The translations under genes were made by a program, and so were the position numbers. A stretch of DNA of 13,360 nt from JTS-RE94 sp041750795 (lineage in GTDB: Bacteria; Planctomycetota; Planctomycetia; Pirellulales; PALSA-1355): assembly GCA_041750795.1 (NCBI GenBank), contig JBGSYQ010000178.1, positions 1 to 13,360 on the forward strand. Reading direction: 5' to 3'. Of this stretch, positions 5,168 to 11,817 are shown piece after piece. The first letter of the stretch is position 1, and each line of letters begins with the position of its first letter. The notes below the pieces were generated by a model. That model ran no database searches, was not told the DNA's origin, and saw only the letters and a program-made list of their open reading frames with translations.

Positions 5168-7750
5168 TCAGGGGGTGGGGGGAGGAGGAACAACGAGTGG
5201 CGTCAGTTTCTCGTACAGCGACTCGGCGATCAACCGGTGGCCTTGCGGTTTGGGGTGTACGTCCCAGCTTCGCCGCCAGAGCGTCTTCCAATCGTCCACC
5301 GAGTCGTACGCGTCGGTCACGTCCAGCACGGTGAAGCCCGCTTCCTCGGCAGCCTGGATAAGCTGCGGCAACTGATCCCGCTCCCAATAGCGGTCATTGA
5401 GCCGCGGCAAGAACACGGCCACCGGCCGCGCGCCATGTGCCCGGCACAGGTCGGCGATCTGGCGATAGTCCCACCGCACCAATTCCAGCACATAGGGCTT
5501 CAATCGATGCTCGATGATCTGCCGACCCATTCCGGTCGTCAGGCCCGCCTTTGCGACGATGTCGGTCACGAACCGGTCGGGAATCTCGATGCCTTCCGCC
5601 ACGCAGCGCGAGACGTCGCGCAGCATCCACTCGAAATCGTTGACCGCCACCGACAGCACGACGTCCGGCGCAAACTCGATGGCCCTCGTCCGCAAGTATT
5701 GCAGCCGCCCGTACGGGCCGTAACCCTTGGACGCGAAATTCAGAATCTCATACTGCACGTCCCGATCGGTCGACTCCTCGTTCAGCCGCTGCTCCACCAG
5801 GTATTCGAACACTTCTTCATCGCCCACGCCAAAACCGAAAGGCAGCGAGTCGCCCAACAGCGCAATCCGGACAACTCCCTCCGGCTTCTCCTTCTCGTAG
5901 TCGCGATCGCGCATGCCCCAGCGATTGGTGCTCAGCGTCGTTCCGTCGCTCAGCGTGCGCCGCACGTTGGGCCGGTAAAGTCCCGCGGCAAACTGCCGCT
6001 CGTCGGCCTCGTCAAGATCGGTGTCGCGAAGCTCGCCCCACTCTTCCGGCTGGGCCATATAGAGATCGGCCAATTCCGCGCTGAATTGCACTTCGCCCGT
6101 GAGATCCTCGTAGTAGCCGCGCTCCAGCATCTCGGTGTCACGCGCGCTAAGCTGGTTGGTCGTCAGCCGATCCAGCGTGTCGGCCACGGTGGGCATGGCC
6201 GCAAACCACATCGGATTGCGCCCCACGATCACCAGCAACGCGGCAAACACGCTCGACTTGGCGACCGACCCCCAGAATTCCCGGCGCAGACTCTGGGGGC
6301 TGGCCTTCACCGGCGCGTCGGTGCGCTCGCTGGTGCTGCGGCCCATGGTGACGGCCGCCACGCCCAGCACCGCCAGCCCGGCCACGATCCAGCCGGCGCT
6401 GGCCGGCGACATGAACTGCGCCTTGGAGAGCATGGTCAGCCAGCCGTCGAGCGATTTGGCGTTCCACAGCGACCAGAGCACGCAAATGAACGAGAACATG
6501 GCGATGGTCCGCAGCGCCCGGCCGAGCTCACTGCGCCACGTCACGCTCAGCTTCGATTTGGCCCGCTGCCGAGTCGTCTTCGCTTCGTACACGACGTTGA
6601 CCAGCACGCCCAGCGCCAAAATCGCCCAGAAGGAAATATCCTGCCAGGTAAACAGAATGCTGCCTTTCAGCCAGAACCACTGATACGAGTGCAGCGCCCA
6701 GGTGGCCACGAAGGCCAGGCACGTCGCCACCCCGATCGCAAACACCTCTCCGTGTCGCTTGACGCGAAAGTAGATCGGAAAGAAGAACATCTTCTGGATG
6801 AAGTCTTTCCAGTAGATGTTGATCCGCCGCCAGAAGTCCGTGAAGCTCGACGACAGCAGATACTTGTGATGCGTCTCAGGCAGATTGAAGCCGAACAAGT
6901 GCAGGATGCCGATAATCAGGTGAAAGTTTCCCGACACTTTCAAATACAACAGAAAGTTCGCCACCAGGCAGCGCGCCAGGTCGCCGGCGTCCGCCACGCG
7001 CTCGGGATCCATCACCAGGTTCTGGTACACGAAGCGATAGAGGATCAGTTGGAAAATGCCGCGCAGAATCCAGTCGACGCCCTTCTGATAGATGTCCAGC
7101 GCCTCGCGGTTGTAATACGTGCGCGTGAACGTCTTGTAGTCGACGATGGGAAACAGCGGAAAGCAGGCGTTGGGGATCATAAAGAAATAGGCCAAGGCGC
7201 GCCACAGCCCCGGCGGCGCAAGGCCCGTCCGCACATCGTGCATGTAGACCATCAGCCGGAACATGAACATCGAGCCCAGGATGGGCCAGAGCCAACTCGT
7301 CGCCGGGTCGGTCGAGGTCTGCCGGATCACGGCCATCGCCAGGCCGATGCTCGCGACCAGCCCGACGCGCGCCGCAAACGGAATCGGCACACTGGCGGCC
7401 GCGATCAGCAACAGGCCGGCGCTCACCAGGGTCACCGCGTTGACAGCGCCAAACAGCATGCCGATGCCCACCATCGACAGCGCCACGAAAAACGGCAGAC
7501 GGAAGCGCATCGGCAACAGGTGGTGGACGACGAAGCCGCCCGAAACGAGCGCGAACTGCCAGCGAAACGCCGCGCCGTCGATCTGCCACGTCCGCAGCAC
7601 CAGCAAGATCAGCGCCAACTGAAATGCCACCGATCCGAAACGCGCAGCAGCGGACCACCACTCTGCCGGAATTGCCAGCACGCCCGACGATCGCGCAACC
7701 GCGCCTGGCTCAGGCGCCGGCACGGCCGTCGCACCGCCTTGAGATGCCAT
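5168..7750 (-). CDS. MBOAT O-acyltransferase fused to a C-terminal SGNH/GDSL hydrolase domain (DltB-DltD-like in one chain)
   Basis: 860 aa. Residues about 35-470 form a polytopic membrane domain of the MBOAT family: hydrophobic segments near 38-52, 66-80, 86-115, 128-142, 155-170, 185-200, 262-290, 337-360, 372-388, 412-428 and 453-470. F-T-D-F-W-R-R-I-N-I-Y-W-K-D-F at 303-317 is the family signature and H354 in T-W-A-L-H-S-Y-Q-W-F-W-L is the likely catalytic histidine. A further hydrophobic segment (about 499-517) leads to an SGNH domain: G-D-S at 633-635 (nucleophile S635), N-F-A-S-K-G-Y-G at 671-678, V-N-D at 703-705, and W-D-V-H-P with D830 and H832. The tail is proline-rich (P-P-P-P-T-P). 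MBOAT proteins move acyl groups across or onto membrane-side acceptors; SGNH partners (DltD, AlgJ/X) complete transfer outside. First gene of the operon; GGTGG lies just upstream of the ATG. The acyl group and acceptor are inferred only from the neighbours. Confidence 0.9.
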   Translation of the reverse strand: MASQGGATAVPAPEPGAVARSSGVLAIPAEWWSAAARFGSVAFQLALILLVLRTWQIDGAAFRWQFALVSGGFVVHHLLPMRFRLPFFVALSMVGIGMLFGAVNAVTLVSAGLLLIAAASVPIPFAARVGLVASIGLAMAVIRQTSTDPATSWLWPILGSMFMFRLMVYMHDVRTGLAPPGLWRALAYFFMIPNACFPLFPIVDYKTFTRTYYNREALDIYQKGVDWILRGIFQLILYRFVYQNLVMDPERVADAGDLARCLVANFLLYLKVSGNFHLIIGILHLFGFNLPETHHKYLLSSSFTDFWRRINIYWKDFIQKMFFFPIYFRVKRHGEVFAIGVATCLAFVATWALHSYQWFWLKGSILFTWQDISFWAILALGVLVNVVYEAKTTRQRAKSKLSVTWRSELGRALRTIAMFSFICVLWSLWNAKSLDGWLTMLSKAQFMSPASAGWIVAGLAVLGVAAVTMGRSTSERTDAPVKASPQSLRREFWGSVAKSSVFAALLVIVGRNPMWFAAMPTVADTLDRLTTNQLSARDTEMLERGYYEDLTGEVQFSAELADLYMAQPEEWGELRDTDLDEADERQFAAGLYRPNVRRTLSDGTTLSTNRWGMRDRDYEKEKPEGVVRIALLGDSLPFGFGVGDEEVFEYLVEQRLNEESTDRDVQYEILNFASKGYGPYGRLQYLRTRAIEFAPDVVLSVAVNDFEWMLRDVSRCVAEGIEIPDRFVTDIVAKAGLTTGMGRQIIEHRLKPYVLELVRWDYRQIADLCRAHGARPVAVFLPRLNDRYWERDQLPQLIQAAEEAGFTVLDVTDAYDSVDDWKTLWRRSWDVHPKPQGHRLIAESLYEKLTPLVVPPPPTP

Positions 7751-7845
7751 GATCCACCGTAACGCTTGCCGCGATCACTCGACGAAACTCGAAATCGAAC
7801 GTCACGCCGTCGATGCGCCGCTGGAGAATTCAGCCCGCGAACTTC

Positions 7846-7875
7846 GACAGCGCGAACGCCGACAGCGCAAACGCC
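7846..7875. repeat. Tandem duplication of 15 bases, two copies
   Basis: GACAGCGCGAACGCC (7846-7860) is followed directly by GACAGCGCAAACGCC (7861-7875), 14 of 15 identical, and then GACC begins a third copy. It lies in the leader of the MBOAT operon. It is probably replication slippage with no known function. Confidence 0.8.
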
Positions 7876-7937
7876 GACCATCGATCTCGGGCTGGGCCCC
7901 GAATCGCAGTTTCCTGCAGGCCGCGCGATGCACTTGC

Positions 7938-7968
7938 CGGGAAAATACACGCTATTTCGATTTTCCCG
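7938..7968. promoter_or_regulatory. Perfect 9-bp palindrome, candidate operator
   Basis: CGGGAAAAT (7938-7946) and ATTTTCCCG (7960-7968) are exact inverted repeats with a 13-base centre. Arm spacing and position across the candidate -10 of the operon promoter suit binding by a dimeric repressor. As a hairpin it has no T tract after it in either direction, so a terminator is less likely. Confidence 0.4.
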
Positions 7969-7977
7969 AAAAGTCAA
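7949..7977 (-). promoter_or_regulatory. Candidate sigma70-type promoter of the operon
   Basis: On the minus strand TTGACT (7977-7972) and TAGCGT (7954-7949) are 17 bases apart. The -35 is strong and the -10 weak. Transcription would start near 7942, about 190 bases before the MBOAT-SGNH start codon. A palindrome (7938-7968) lies over the spacer and -10. Confidence 0.35.
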
Positions 7978-8245
7978 GGAATAATCGAACAGCCCGCACC
8001 CCCAGGAACGCCACGTCGAAGAATTTAACAGTAGTGCTCAGGCACGCCACCAGCGCAAGCGGCGGATTGGCAAAGGGGACTCTGAAAACGCCGGGCTAGC
8101 CTGTTGAAGAATTCGACAGCCTACTGGACCGCCTGCCAGTTTTGTCGAGGCATCGAGACTTTCGTTGAGGCCACTTCATCGCTGCCAGTGGTAGAGGCGT
8201 CGGGCGGCATGCGTGCGTGCGGAATCCACACTCAACCATGTTCGT

Positions 8246-8479
8246 TCACACCAACTTCAGCAGTTCCACGTACTGATCCGGGCTAACGTCAATGTCGCGC
8301 AGGATCGACCGGATGAGAGGTCGCGCAAGGTCGCGTCCGGGGTGATCCGGGACCGTTGTGGTTCTGCCGTCGTCGTGGCGATAGAATACGTGGCTTCCTT
8401 TCCGCCGAACCGCCGAAAAACCGAGCTCGCCGAGCACCTTTCCCATGGTGCGGGCATCGATGATCGGCAGCTTGGTCAT
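8246..8479 (-). CDS. hicA: HicA-family mRNA interferase toxin
   Basis: 77 aa, typical of HicA (YcfA) toxins, which have a small double-stranded-RNA-binding fold and cut mRNA when their antitoxin is lost. The conserved pattern is visible: V-L-G-E-L-G-F at 15-21, R-R-K-G-S-H with the catalytic H30, Y-R-H-D-D-G-R at 33-39, V-P-D-H-P-G-R at 43-49 and the C-terminal I-R-S-I-L helix. The ATG at 8479 overlaps the stop of the upstream hicB by four bases (ATGA), so the two are translationally coupled. All key residues are present and the frame is intact, so the toxin is probably active. Confidence 0.92.
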   Translation of the reverse strand: MTKLPIIDARTMGKVLGELGFSAVRRKGSHVFYRHDDGRTTTVPDHPGRDLARPLIRSILRDIDVSPDQYVELLKLV

Positions 8480-8703
8480 TCGTTGACCGTGATCTGATGG
8501 ATTCCAACAAAGGGCTCGACTTCCACGACTTCGCCGCGCTGTCGCCGTTCGTCGAGAATCAACTCCACCACTTCTTTGAGATTCTGCTGCAGCTCGTCCA
8601 AGGATGCGCCTTGGCTGTGCCCGCCCGCCAGTCCCGGAATCGTACCTACGTAGAGTCCGGTCCCGGGGTCAAACTCGATGTAGGCCGTGAACGTGTGTGT
8701 CAT
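8476..8703 (-). CDS. hicB: HicB-family antitoxin
   Basis: 75 aa from the ATG at 8703, which has a GAGGGA ribosome-binding site just upstream; an earlier in-frame start is possible but adds an unrelated 22 residues. The sequence fits the HicB fold: Y-I-E-F-D-P-G-T-G-L-Y-V-G at 8-20, I-P-G-L-A-G-G-H-S-Q-G-A-S at 22-34, then the amphipathic helix D-E-L-Q-Q-N-L-K-E-V-V-E. There is no room for a C-terminal helix-turn-helix or ribbon-helix-helix domain, so DNA binding, if any, must be limited. It neutralises the HicA toxin encoded immediately downstream. Antitoxin-first order is less usual than hicA-hicB. Confidence 0.88.
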   Translation of the reverse strand: MTHTFTAYIEFDPGTGLYVGTIPGLAGGHSQGASLDELQQNLKEVVELILDERRQRGEVVEVEPFVGIHQITVNE

Positions 8704-8774
8704 CGAAGTCCCTCGGTTCGCTGGCGTTTCTGGCCGCGACCGCTGGCCACCAGTACAATGGGCTCGCAAACAAC

Positions 8775-8803
8775 ATTCTAGCGTTACTTGGTGGGCGTTT
8801 CCA
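8775..8803 (-). promoter_or_regulatory. Candidate promoter of hicBA
   Basis: On the minus strand TGGAAA (8803-8798) and TAGAAT (8780-8775) are separated by 17 bases. The -10 matches the consensus at five of six positions. It lies about 70 bases upstream of the hicB start. Confidence 0.35.
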
Positions 8804-8950
8804 CGTGCCCATATCTCCGGCGTAGCGAATATCCCGAGTTATCCCGGCGATTTCTGCGATTGTCGGATTCACCCCTGTGGACCCCCACGACCTGCCAGAC
8901 CGTTCGACGCCTGCAGCCGAAATTCGGAAAAAGCAATGGACGATCGCGAA

Positions 8951-9268
8951 CTACCTTGCTGAAACGAGTTCCACCTTGCATTCCGGAAACAGTGCTTTTG
9001 TTCGCGCCAGATCGTCCTCCGTGAATCGGTCTCGCGGCAGCGGGATATAGTTGCTGTACTTTTCTGCTCCAAGTGCGCTCCATATCCACGGGATATCACC
9101 GGAACTTCGCACCAACGGATCGTGAAGGAGCACATTGCGTTTGTCGGAGAAGAAGCGTTGTCGCTCACGAACAAAGTGCAACTGATTTCCGACCCAAACC
9201 AGCAAGGTCAGCAGCAACAGTACAAGAATCAGCGTCAAGGATTGACGTTGGAATTTTGATATGGCCAT
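8951..9268 (-). CDS. Small single-pass membrane protein of unknown function
   Basis: 105 aa from the ATG at 9268; the frame stays open further upstream, but that part has no hydrophobic or family features and is rich in Arg and Pro. Residues about 10-28 are a strong membrane segment rich in Leu and Val (S-L-T-L-I-L-V-L-L-L-L-T-L-L-V-W-V), preceded by K and R, so the short N-terminus is probably inside and the remainder outside. The outer part is charged, with R-E-R-Q-R-F-F near 36-42, G-D-I-P-W-I-W-S-A-L-G near 59-69 and the end L-F-P-E-C-K-V-E-L. I do not recognise a family; it has the look of the short lineage-specific membrane proteins common in planctomycetes. No clear ribosome-binding site. 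It is divergent from the PAP2 gene. Confidence 0.6.
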   Translation of the reverse strand: MAISKFQRQSLTLILVLLLLTLLVWVGNQLHFVRERQRFFSDKRNVLLHDPLVRSSGDIPWIWSALGAEKYSNYIPLPRDRFTEDDLARTKALFPECKVELVSAR

Positions 9269-9585
9269 GAATTGGGCACATACACGCGGGACAGGTCTAA
9301 AACGGCATGTCTGCGGAGTGAACCTCGCTCGCAAGATCCCATCAATACGCGGCGGGTTCGAAACAGCTTCGTCCCGCCCGATCGTGCAACGCCCGCTCCG
9401 GGCCAACAAACGCGGTGCACCATTGCCGCGCGCACGATCGCGTCTGCCGCGCGCATTATTGCATCATCCAACTGTCGGTTCCAGCGCGTCGTTTCGGGGC
9501 CGCCGGCGTGGGCTTGCCTTTCCCTTGCGACAACGCGCGGTAGGATTGCAACAGACGCTCCGCTGTTGGCTCGAGGACCGTTGCG
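9269..9585. other. Divergent intergenic region
   Basis: 317 bases between the small membrane protein gene (minus) and the PAP2 gene (plus); promoters for both should lie here. I find no convincing gene or RNA. A GAGGA site at 9573-9577, eight bases before the PAP2 ATG, is clear. TAGGAT at 9541-9546 could be a -10 element, but I see no matching -35 at the right distance. Confidence 0.5.
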
Positions 9586-10320
9586 ATGCTCCGCTTTGCC
9601 AGACTTGATCGCCAGCGACTGGCTGCCGTGTTCGCCTGGCTGGGGAGGGTTGAGTTGGTGCCGCTCGTGTTGCTGCTGCTGGTGGGCGCGGGATTGTGGG
9701 CCTTTGTCGAGTTGGCCGACGAAGTGATCGACGGAGACACCGCGGCCTGGGACCGGGCAATCCTGCTCTCGCTGCGCAATCCCGACGACCCCAGCGATCC
9801 GCTGGGCCCGCAGTGGGTCGAAGAGTTGGGGCGCGACGTGACGGCACTCGGCGGCGTGGGCGTGCTGCTGTTCATCACGCTGGCCACGGCCGGCTTTCTG
9901 GCGCTCGACGACAAGCGCCACGCGGCACTGTTCGTGCTGGCGGCCGTGCTGGGCGGGTTGCTGGTTTCGTCCGTGTTGAAGCGAAGCTTCGAGCGGCCGC
10001 GCCCGGACCTGGTGCCGCACGGCTCGTATGTCTATACGTCGAGCTTTCCCAGCGGGCATTCGACGATGGCCACCGCCACGTACCTGACGCTGGGTGCGCT
10101 GTTGGCCCGCGTGAGCCAGCGGCGCGTGCTGAAGATCTACTTCTTGAGCCTGGCGATTTTCCTGTCGCTGGCAGTGGGCATCAGCCGCGTGTACCTGGGC
10201 GTACACTGGCCGACCGACGTGTTTGCCGGCTGGGCGTTGGGCGCCAGTTGGGCCCTGCTTTGCTGGACCGTCGCCCTCGTGCTGCAGCGCAAAGGACAAG
10301 TCGAATCCGAATCGCCCTGA
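9586..10320 (+). CDS. PAP2-family membrane phosphatase (phosphatidic acid phosphatase type 2)
   Basis: 244 aa integral membrane enzyme with all three parts of the acid-phosphatase/PAP2 signature: K132-x6-R139-P140 (K-R-S-F-E-R-P-R-P), P155-S156-G157-H158 (S-F-P-S-G-H-S) and S200-R201-x5-H207-x3-D211 (S-R-V-Y-L-G-V-H-W-P-T-D). H158 and H207 are the catalytic histidines, so it should be active. Hydrophobic segments near 23-42, 88-107, 112-131, 160-175, 184-200 and 212-233 give the usual six-helix layout with the active site on the outer face. It would remove phosphate from a lipid (di)phosphate, for example undecaprenyl pyrophosphate, phosphatidic acid or phosphatidylglycerol phosphate; the sequence does not say which. 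An acidic insert (about 44-80) between helix 1 and helix 2 is typical of the larger PAP2 proteins. A good ribosome-binding site (GAGGA) supports the start. Confidence 0.93.
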   Translation: MLRFARLDRQRLAAVFAWLGRVELVPLVLLLLVGAGLWAFVELADEVIDGDTAAWDRAILLSLRNPDDPSDPLGPQWVEELGRDVTALGGVGVLLFITLATAGFLALDDKRHAALFVLAAVLGGLLVSSVLKRSFERPRPDLVPHGSYVYTSSFPSGHSTMATATYLTLGALLARVSQRRVLKIYFLSLAIFLSLAVGISRVYLGVHWPTDVFAGWALGASWALLCWTVALVLQRKGQVESESP

Positions 10321-10349
10321 GACCGGTACCAGAAGGCCGGACCGGAAGC

Positions 10350-10397
10350 TGGGACATCACTGGACAGTCCCATTTTGCTGCGCGGGCTTCGCAAAAT
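10350..10397 (+). terminator. Two adjacent hairpins after the PAP2 gene, possible terminator
   Basis: TGGGAC (10350-10355) pairs with GTCCCA (10367-10372), followed by TTTT. ATTTTGC (10372-10378) pairs with GCAAAAT (10391-10397). They begin 30 bases after the PAP2 stop codon. The stems are short (6-7 bp), so this is a weak call. Confidence 0.35.
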
Positions 10398-10596
10398 CGT
10401 GGCAGTCCCCAGCGGTTTCGAACGTGCTTCTGGCGCTTGAATGGGATTGGGGCCGCGATAGCAGAGTATCCGCTCTCAGATTGATATTGCCCGAATTGAT
10501 GCGCGCGGCTTGAATGGTCCGCTAGAAGGGCGCAGGCCGAGGTGCTCGCGCTCGGATCGGCCGCAGCCTCCCGCATCTCAAAAGAGAGAACGTGCA

Positions 10597-11106
10597 ATGA
10601 GCATTCGATTATCGCGCCTGGCGACGGGCATGTTGATTGTTGCGGCACTTGTGCTGATGCCTGGCCGTTGTTGGGCGATCTATTACGGGCTTGGACCCTC
10701 GAAAGACGAGTGGGGGTTGAAGTACGACGTGGAGGTACACGACGCTGGTGGCGACACGCTGACCGTCGTGTTTACCCTCGCCGACGAAGGGAGGCTGAAA
10801 CCCTGCTATTCGATCGAGCTGGTCGCTTTCAGCAAGCAGGCGGACAATCAGGGTCGCCGCTCTTATGACGCGAAGGCGCCAATCGAGTTGAAACCGACCC
10901 AAGATGGCCGGCGCGCGGGGGAGGTGCAGATACGCAAGGAATTTGCAGACCGCGCCAAGATTCGGATCCTCACCCGCATGGTCGACGGCAAGCGACAACC
11001 GTCCGGCGGAGCGTACTATGACATTCCGATCGCAAAATACTTGAATAAAGCCCCGGCGGTGGCTTCGCCCCTAGCAGCGCCGTCAGCAGCAAAAGTCACA
11101 AAGTAA
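10597..11106 (+). CDS. Small secreted protein of unknown function
   Basis: 169 aa from the ATG at 10597, chosen over an upstream TTG because AAAGAGAG lies at the right distance before it and because the protein then opens with a clean signal peptide (M-S-I-R-L-S-R, hydrophobic core to about residue 22, cleavage probably after C-W-A at 25-27). The mature part has beta-strand character, with alternating segments such as Y-D-V-E-V-H-D, T-L-T-V-V-F-T-L and Y-S-I-E-L-V-A-F, and a single Cys in L-K-P-C-Y. Later K-I-R-I-L-T-R-M-V-D-G and Y-Y-D-I-P-I suggest a compact beta-sandwich. The tail is alanine- and proline-rich, as in linkers or surface-exposed ends. I do not recognise a family. It is followed by the multi-hairpin element at 11159-11307. 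Confidence 0.7.
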   Translation: MSIRLSRLATGMLIVAALVLMPGRCWAIYYGLGPSKDEWGLKYDVEVHDAGGDTLTVVFTLADEGRLKPCYSIELVAFSKQADNQGRRSYDAKAPIELKPTQDGRRAGEVQIRKEFADRAKIRILTRMVDGKRQPSGGAYYDIPIAKYLNKAPAVASPLAAPSAAKVTK

Positions 11107-11158
11107 TGAGCGGCGCATGCTCGGCCATTGGCTGGGTAGTGGTCCGCCGCGGTCTTAT

Positions 11159-11307
11159 CAGTCCGTTGAAATAAGCCATCGTGGCTTATTTCAACCTCGC
11201 CAAGTGCGGAGCAAAGCTCCTCACGGCTCGCAAAATAACGACTTGCGTCGTCATTTTGAGATCGCATCCGTGCGATCACGCTGCCCGTCGAATACTTCAA
11301 CGGGCTG
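11159..11307. mobile_element. 149-base element of five consecutive hairpins with terminal inverted repeats (MITE-like)
   Basis: The ends are CAGTCCGTTGAA (11159-11170) and TTCAACGGGCTG (11296-11307), inverted repeats matching at 11 of 12 positions, flanked on both sides by TTAT (11155-11158 and 11308-11311) as a possible target duplication. Inside are five hairpins in series: 11165-11195 (14-bp perfect stem, TCG loop), 11204-11224 (9 positions, one mismatch, AAA loop), 11231-11258 (12 positions, one mismatch), 11260-11277 (7 bp, TCCG loop) and 11283-11305 (10 positions, one mismatch). Nearly every base is paired. It separates two convergent genes. It could be a miniature transposable element, a structured RNA or a bidirectional terminator; the flanking TTAT favours the first. 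Confidence 0.6.
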
Positions 11308-11817
11308 TTATGCGATCCTGACGCGCATCGCGCCGCTGATCGGCGGCGCCCAGGCGAGCTGACTTTGTTCGGCCAGCATGGCGTCGATGCGCGTGAGAAT
11401 CTCGGCGGGATATGCGGTGGTCTTGCGGGCCTGCAAGTCGACCAGGGCGTTGACGCATTCGAAGTGGGCGGCGACCTTGCCGGTCGACTCGTTGATCATG
11501 AACATCAGGTAGTGGATCATCTTGGCCGAGCGCGCGACCATCCGCGTGTAGACGCATATCTGGCTTTCCGCCATGACTTCGTTGATGAACCAGGTGTGGT
11601 GCTCCAGGTCCATCGTGCCGGTGCCACTTGCGCGGCGGAACTCGCGGGTCAGGCCCAGGTGGTCGTGCAGCGTGTCGCCCGCGTCGTCGAACAACGCGAC
11701 GTACCAGCGCATGTTCATGTGATTGTTCAAATCCAGATACGCCTCGGGAATCGTGCGGCGCAGGCACACTGGCCGCAATGCGGCAATTTCGTCGACCGAG
11801 ATATTTGCAGGCTTCAT
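11308..11817 (-). CDS. Hot-dog fold acyl-CoA thioesterase (4HBT superfamily)
   Basis: 169 aa. The sequence D-L-N-N-H-M-N-M-R-W-Y at 29-39 is the D-x-N-x-H-M-N signature of 4-hydroxybenzoyl-CoA-type thioesterases, with D29 as the likely catalytic acid. The later pattern G-T-G-T-M-D-L-E-H-H-T-W-F near 65-77, the strand around K-M-I-H-Y-L-M-F-M-I and A-A-H-F-E-C near 116-121 also fit the hot-dog fold. The arrangement resembles betainyl-CoA thioesterases and the thioesterase domain fused to some carnitine dehydrogenases, so a small acyl-CoA substrate is likely. It would act in the cytosol as a dimer or tetramer. AAAAGGA lies eight bases before the ATG at 11817. The stop codon TAA is supplied by the TTAT sequence bordering the hairpin element, which suggests the element inserted at the very 3' end of the gene. 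Confidence 0.82.
   Translation of the reverse strand: MKPANISVDEIAALRPVCLRRTIPEAYLDLNNHMNMRWYVALFDDAGDTLHDHLGLTREFRRASGTGTMDLEHHTWFINEVMAESQICVYTRMVARSAKMIHYLMFMINESTGKVAAHFECVNALVDLQARKTTAYPAEILTRIDAMLAEQSQLAWAPPISGAMRVRIA

Larger units (their letters stand above)
7751..8245. other. Non-coding stretch upstream of the pyrrole/MBOAT operon
   Basis: This stretch separates the operon start (7750) from the end of hicA (8246). I see no credible gene: the open frames are arginine-rich, lack ribosome-binding sites and do not resemble proteins. It contains a 15-base tandem duplication (7846-7875), a 9-bp palindrome with an overlapping promoter candidate (7938-7977), and an imperfect inverted repeat (8097-8123). 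The AT-richer patch at about 7940-8030 contrasts with the flanking genes and fits a regulatory region with a 5' leader of roughly 190 bases. Confidence 0.6.

Noticed and set aside
2163..7750. A conventional dlt operon for D-alanylation of teichoic acid
   Set aside because: The adenylation pocket is not of the D-alanine type, DltA systems have no dehydrogenase, and the apparent host is not a teichoic-acid producer. The likeness is architectural.
5237..7762. Plus-strand open frame of 841 codons opposite the MBOAT-SGNH gene
   Set aside because: It is antisense to a gene with clear membrane and SGNH motifs, is dominated by Arg, His, Gln and Pro, and shows no domain. Such long shadows are expected at high GC.
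7609..7977. Minus-strand open frame of 122 codons in the operon leader
   Set aside because: It overlaps the MBOAT start, contains a simple repeat encoded by the 15-base tandem duplication, lacks a ribosome-binding site and resembles no protein.
11159..11307. CRISPR array or integron attC site
   Set aside because: The hairpins differ in sequence and spacing, there are no equal-length spacers, and the attC core sites are not present.
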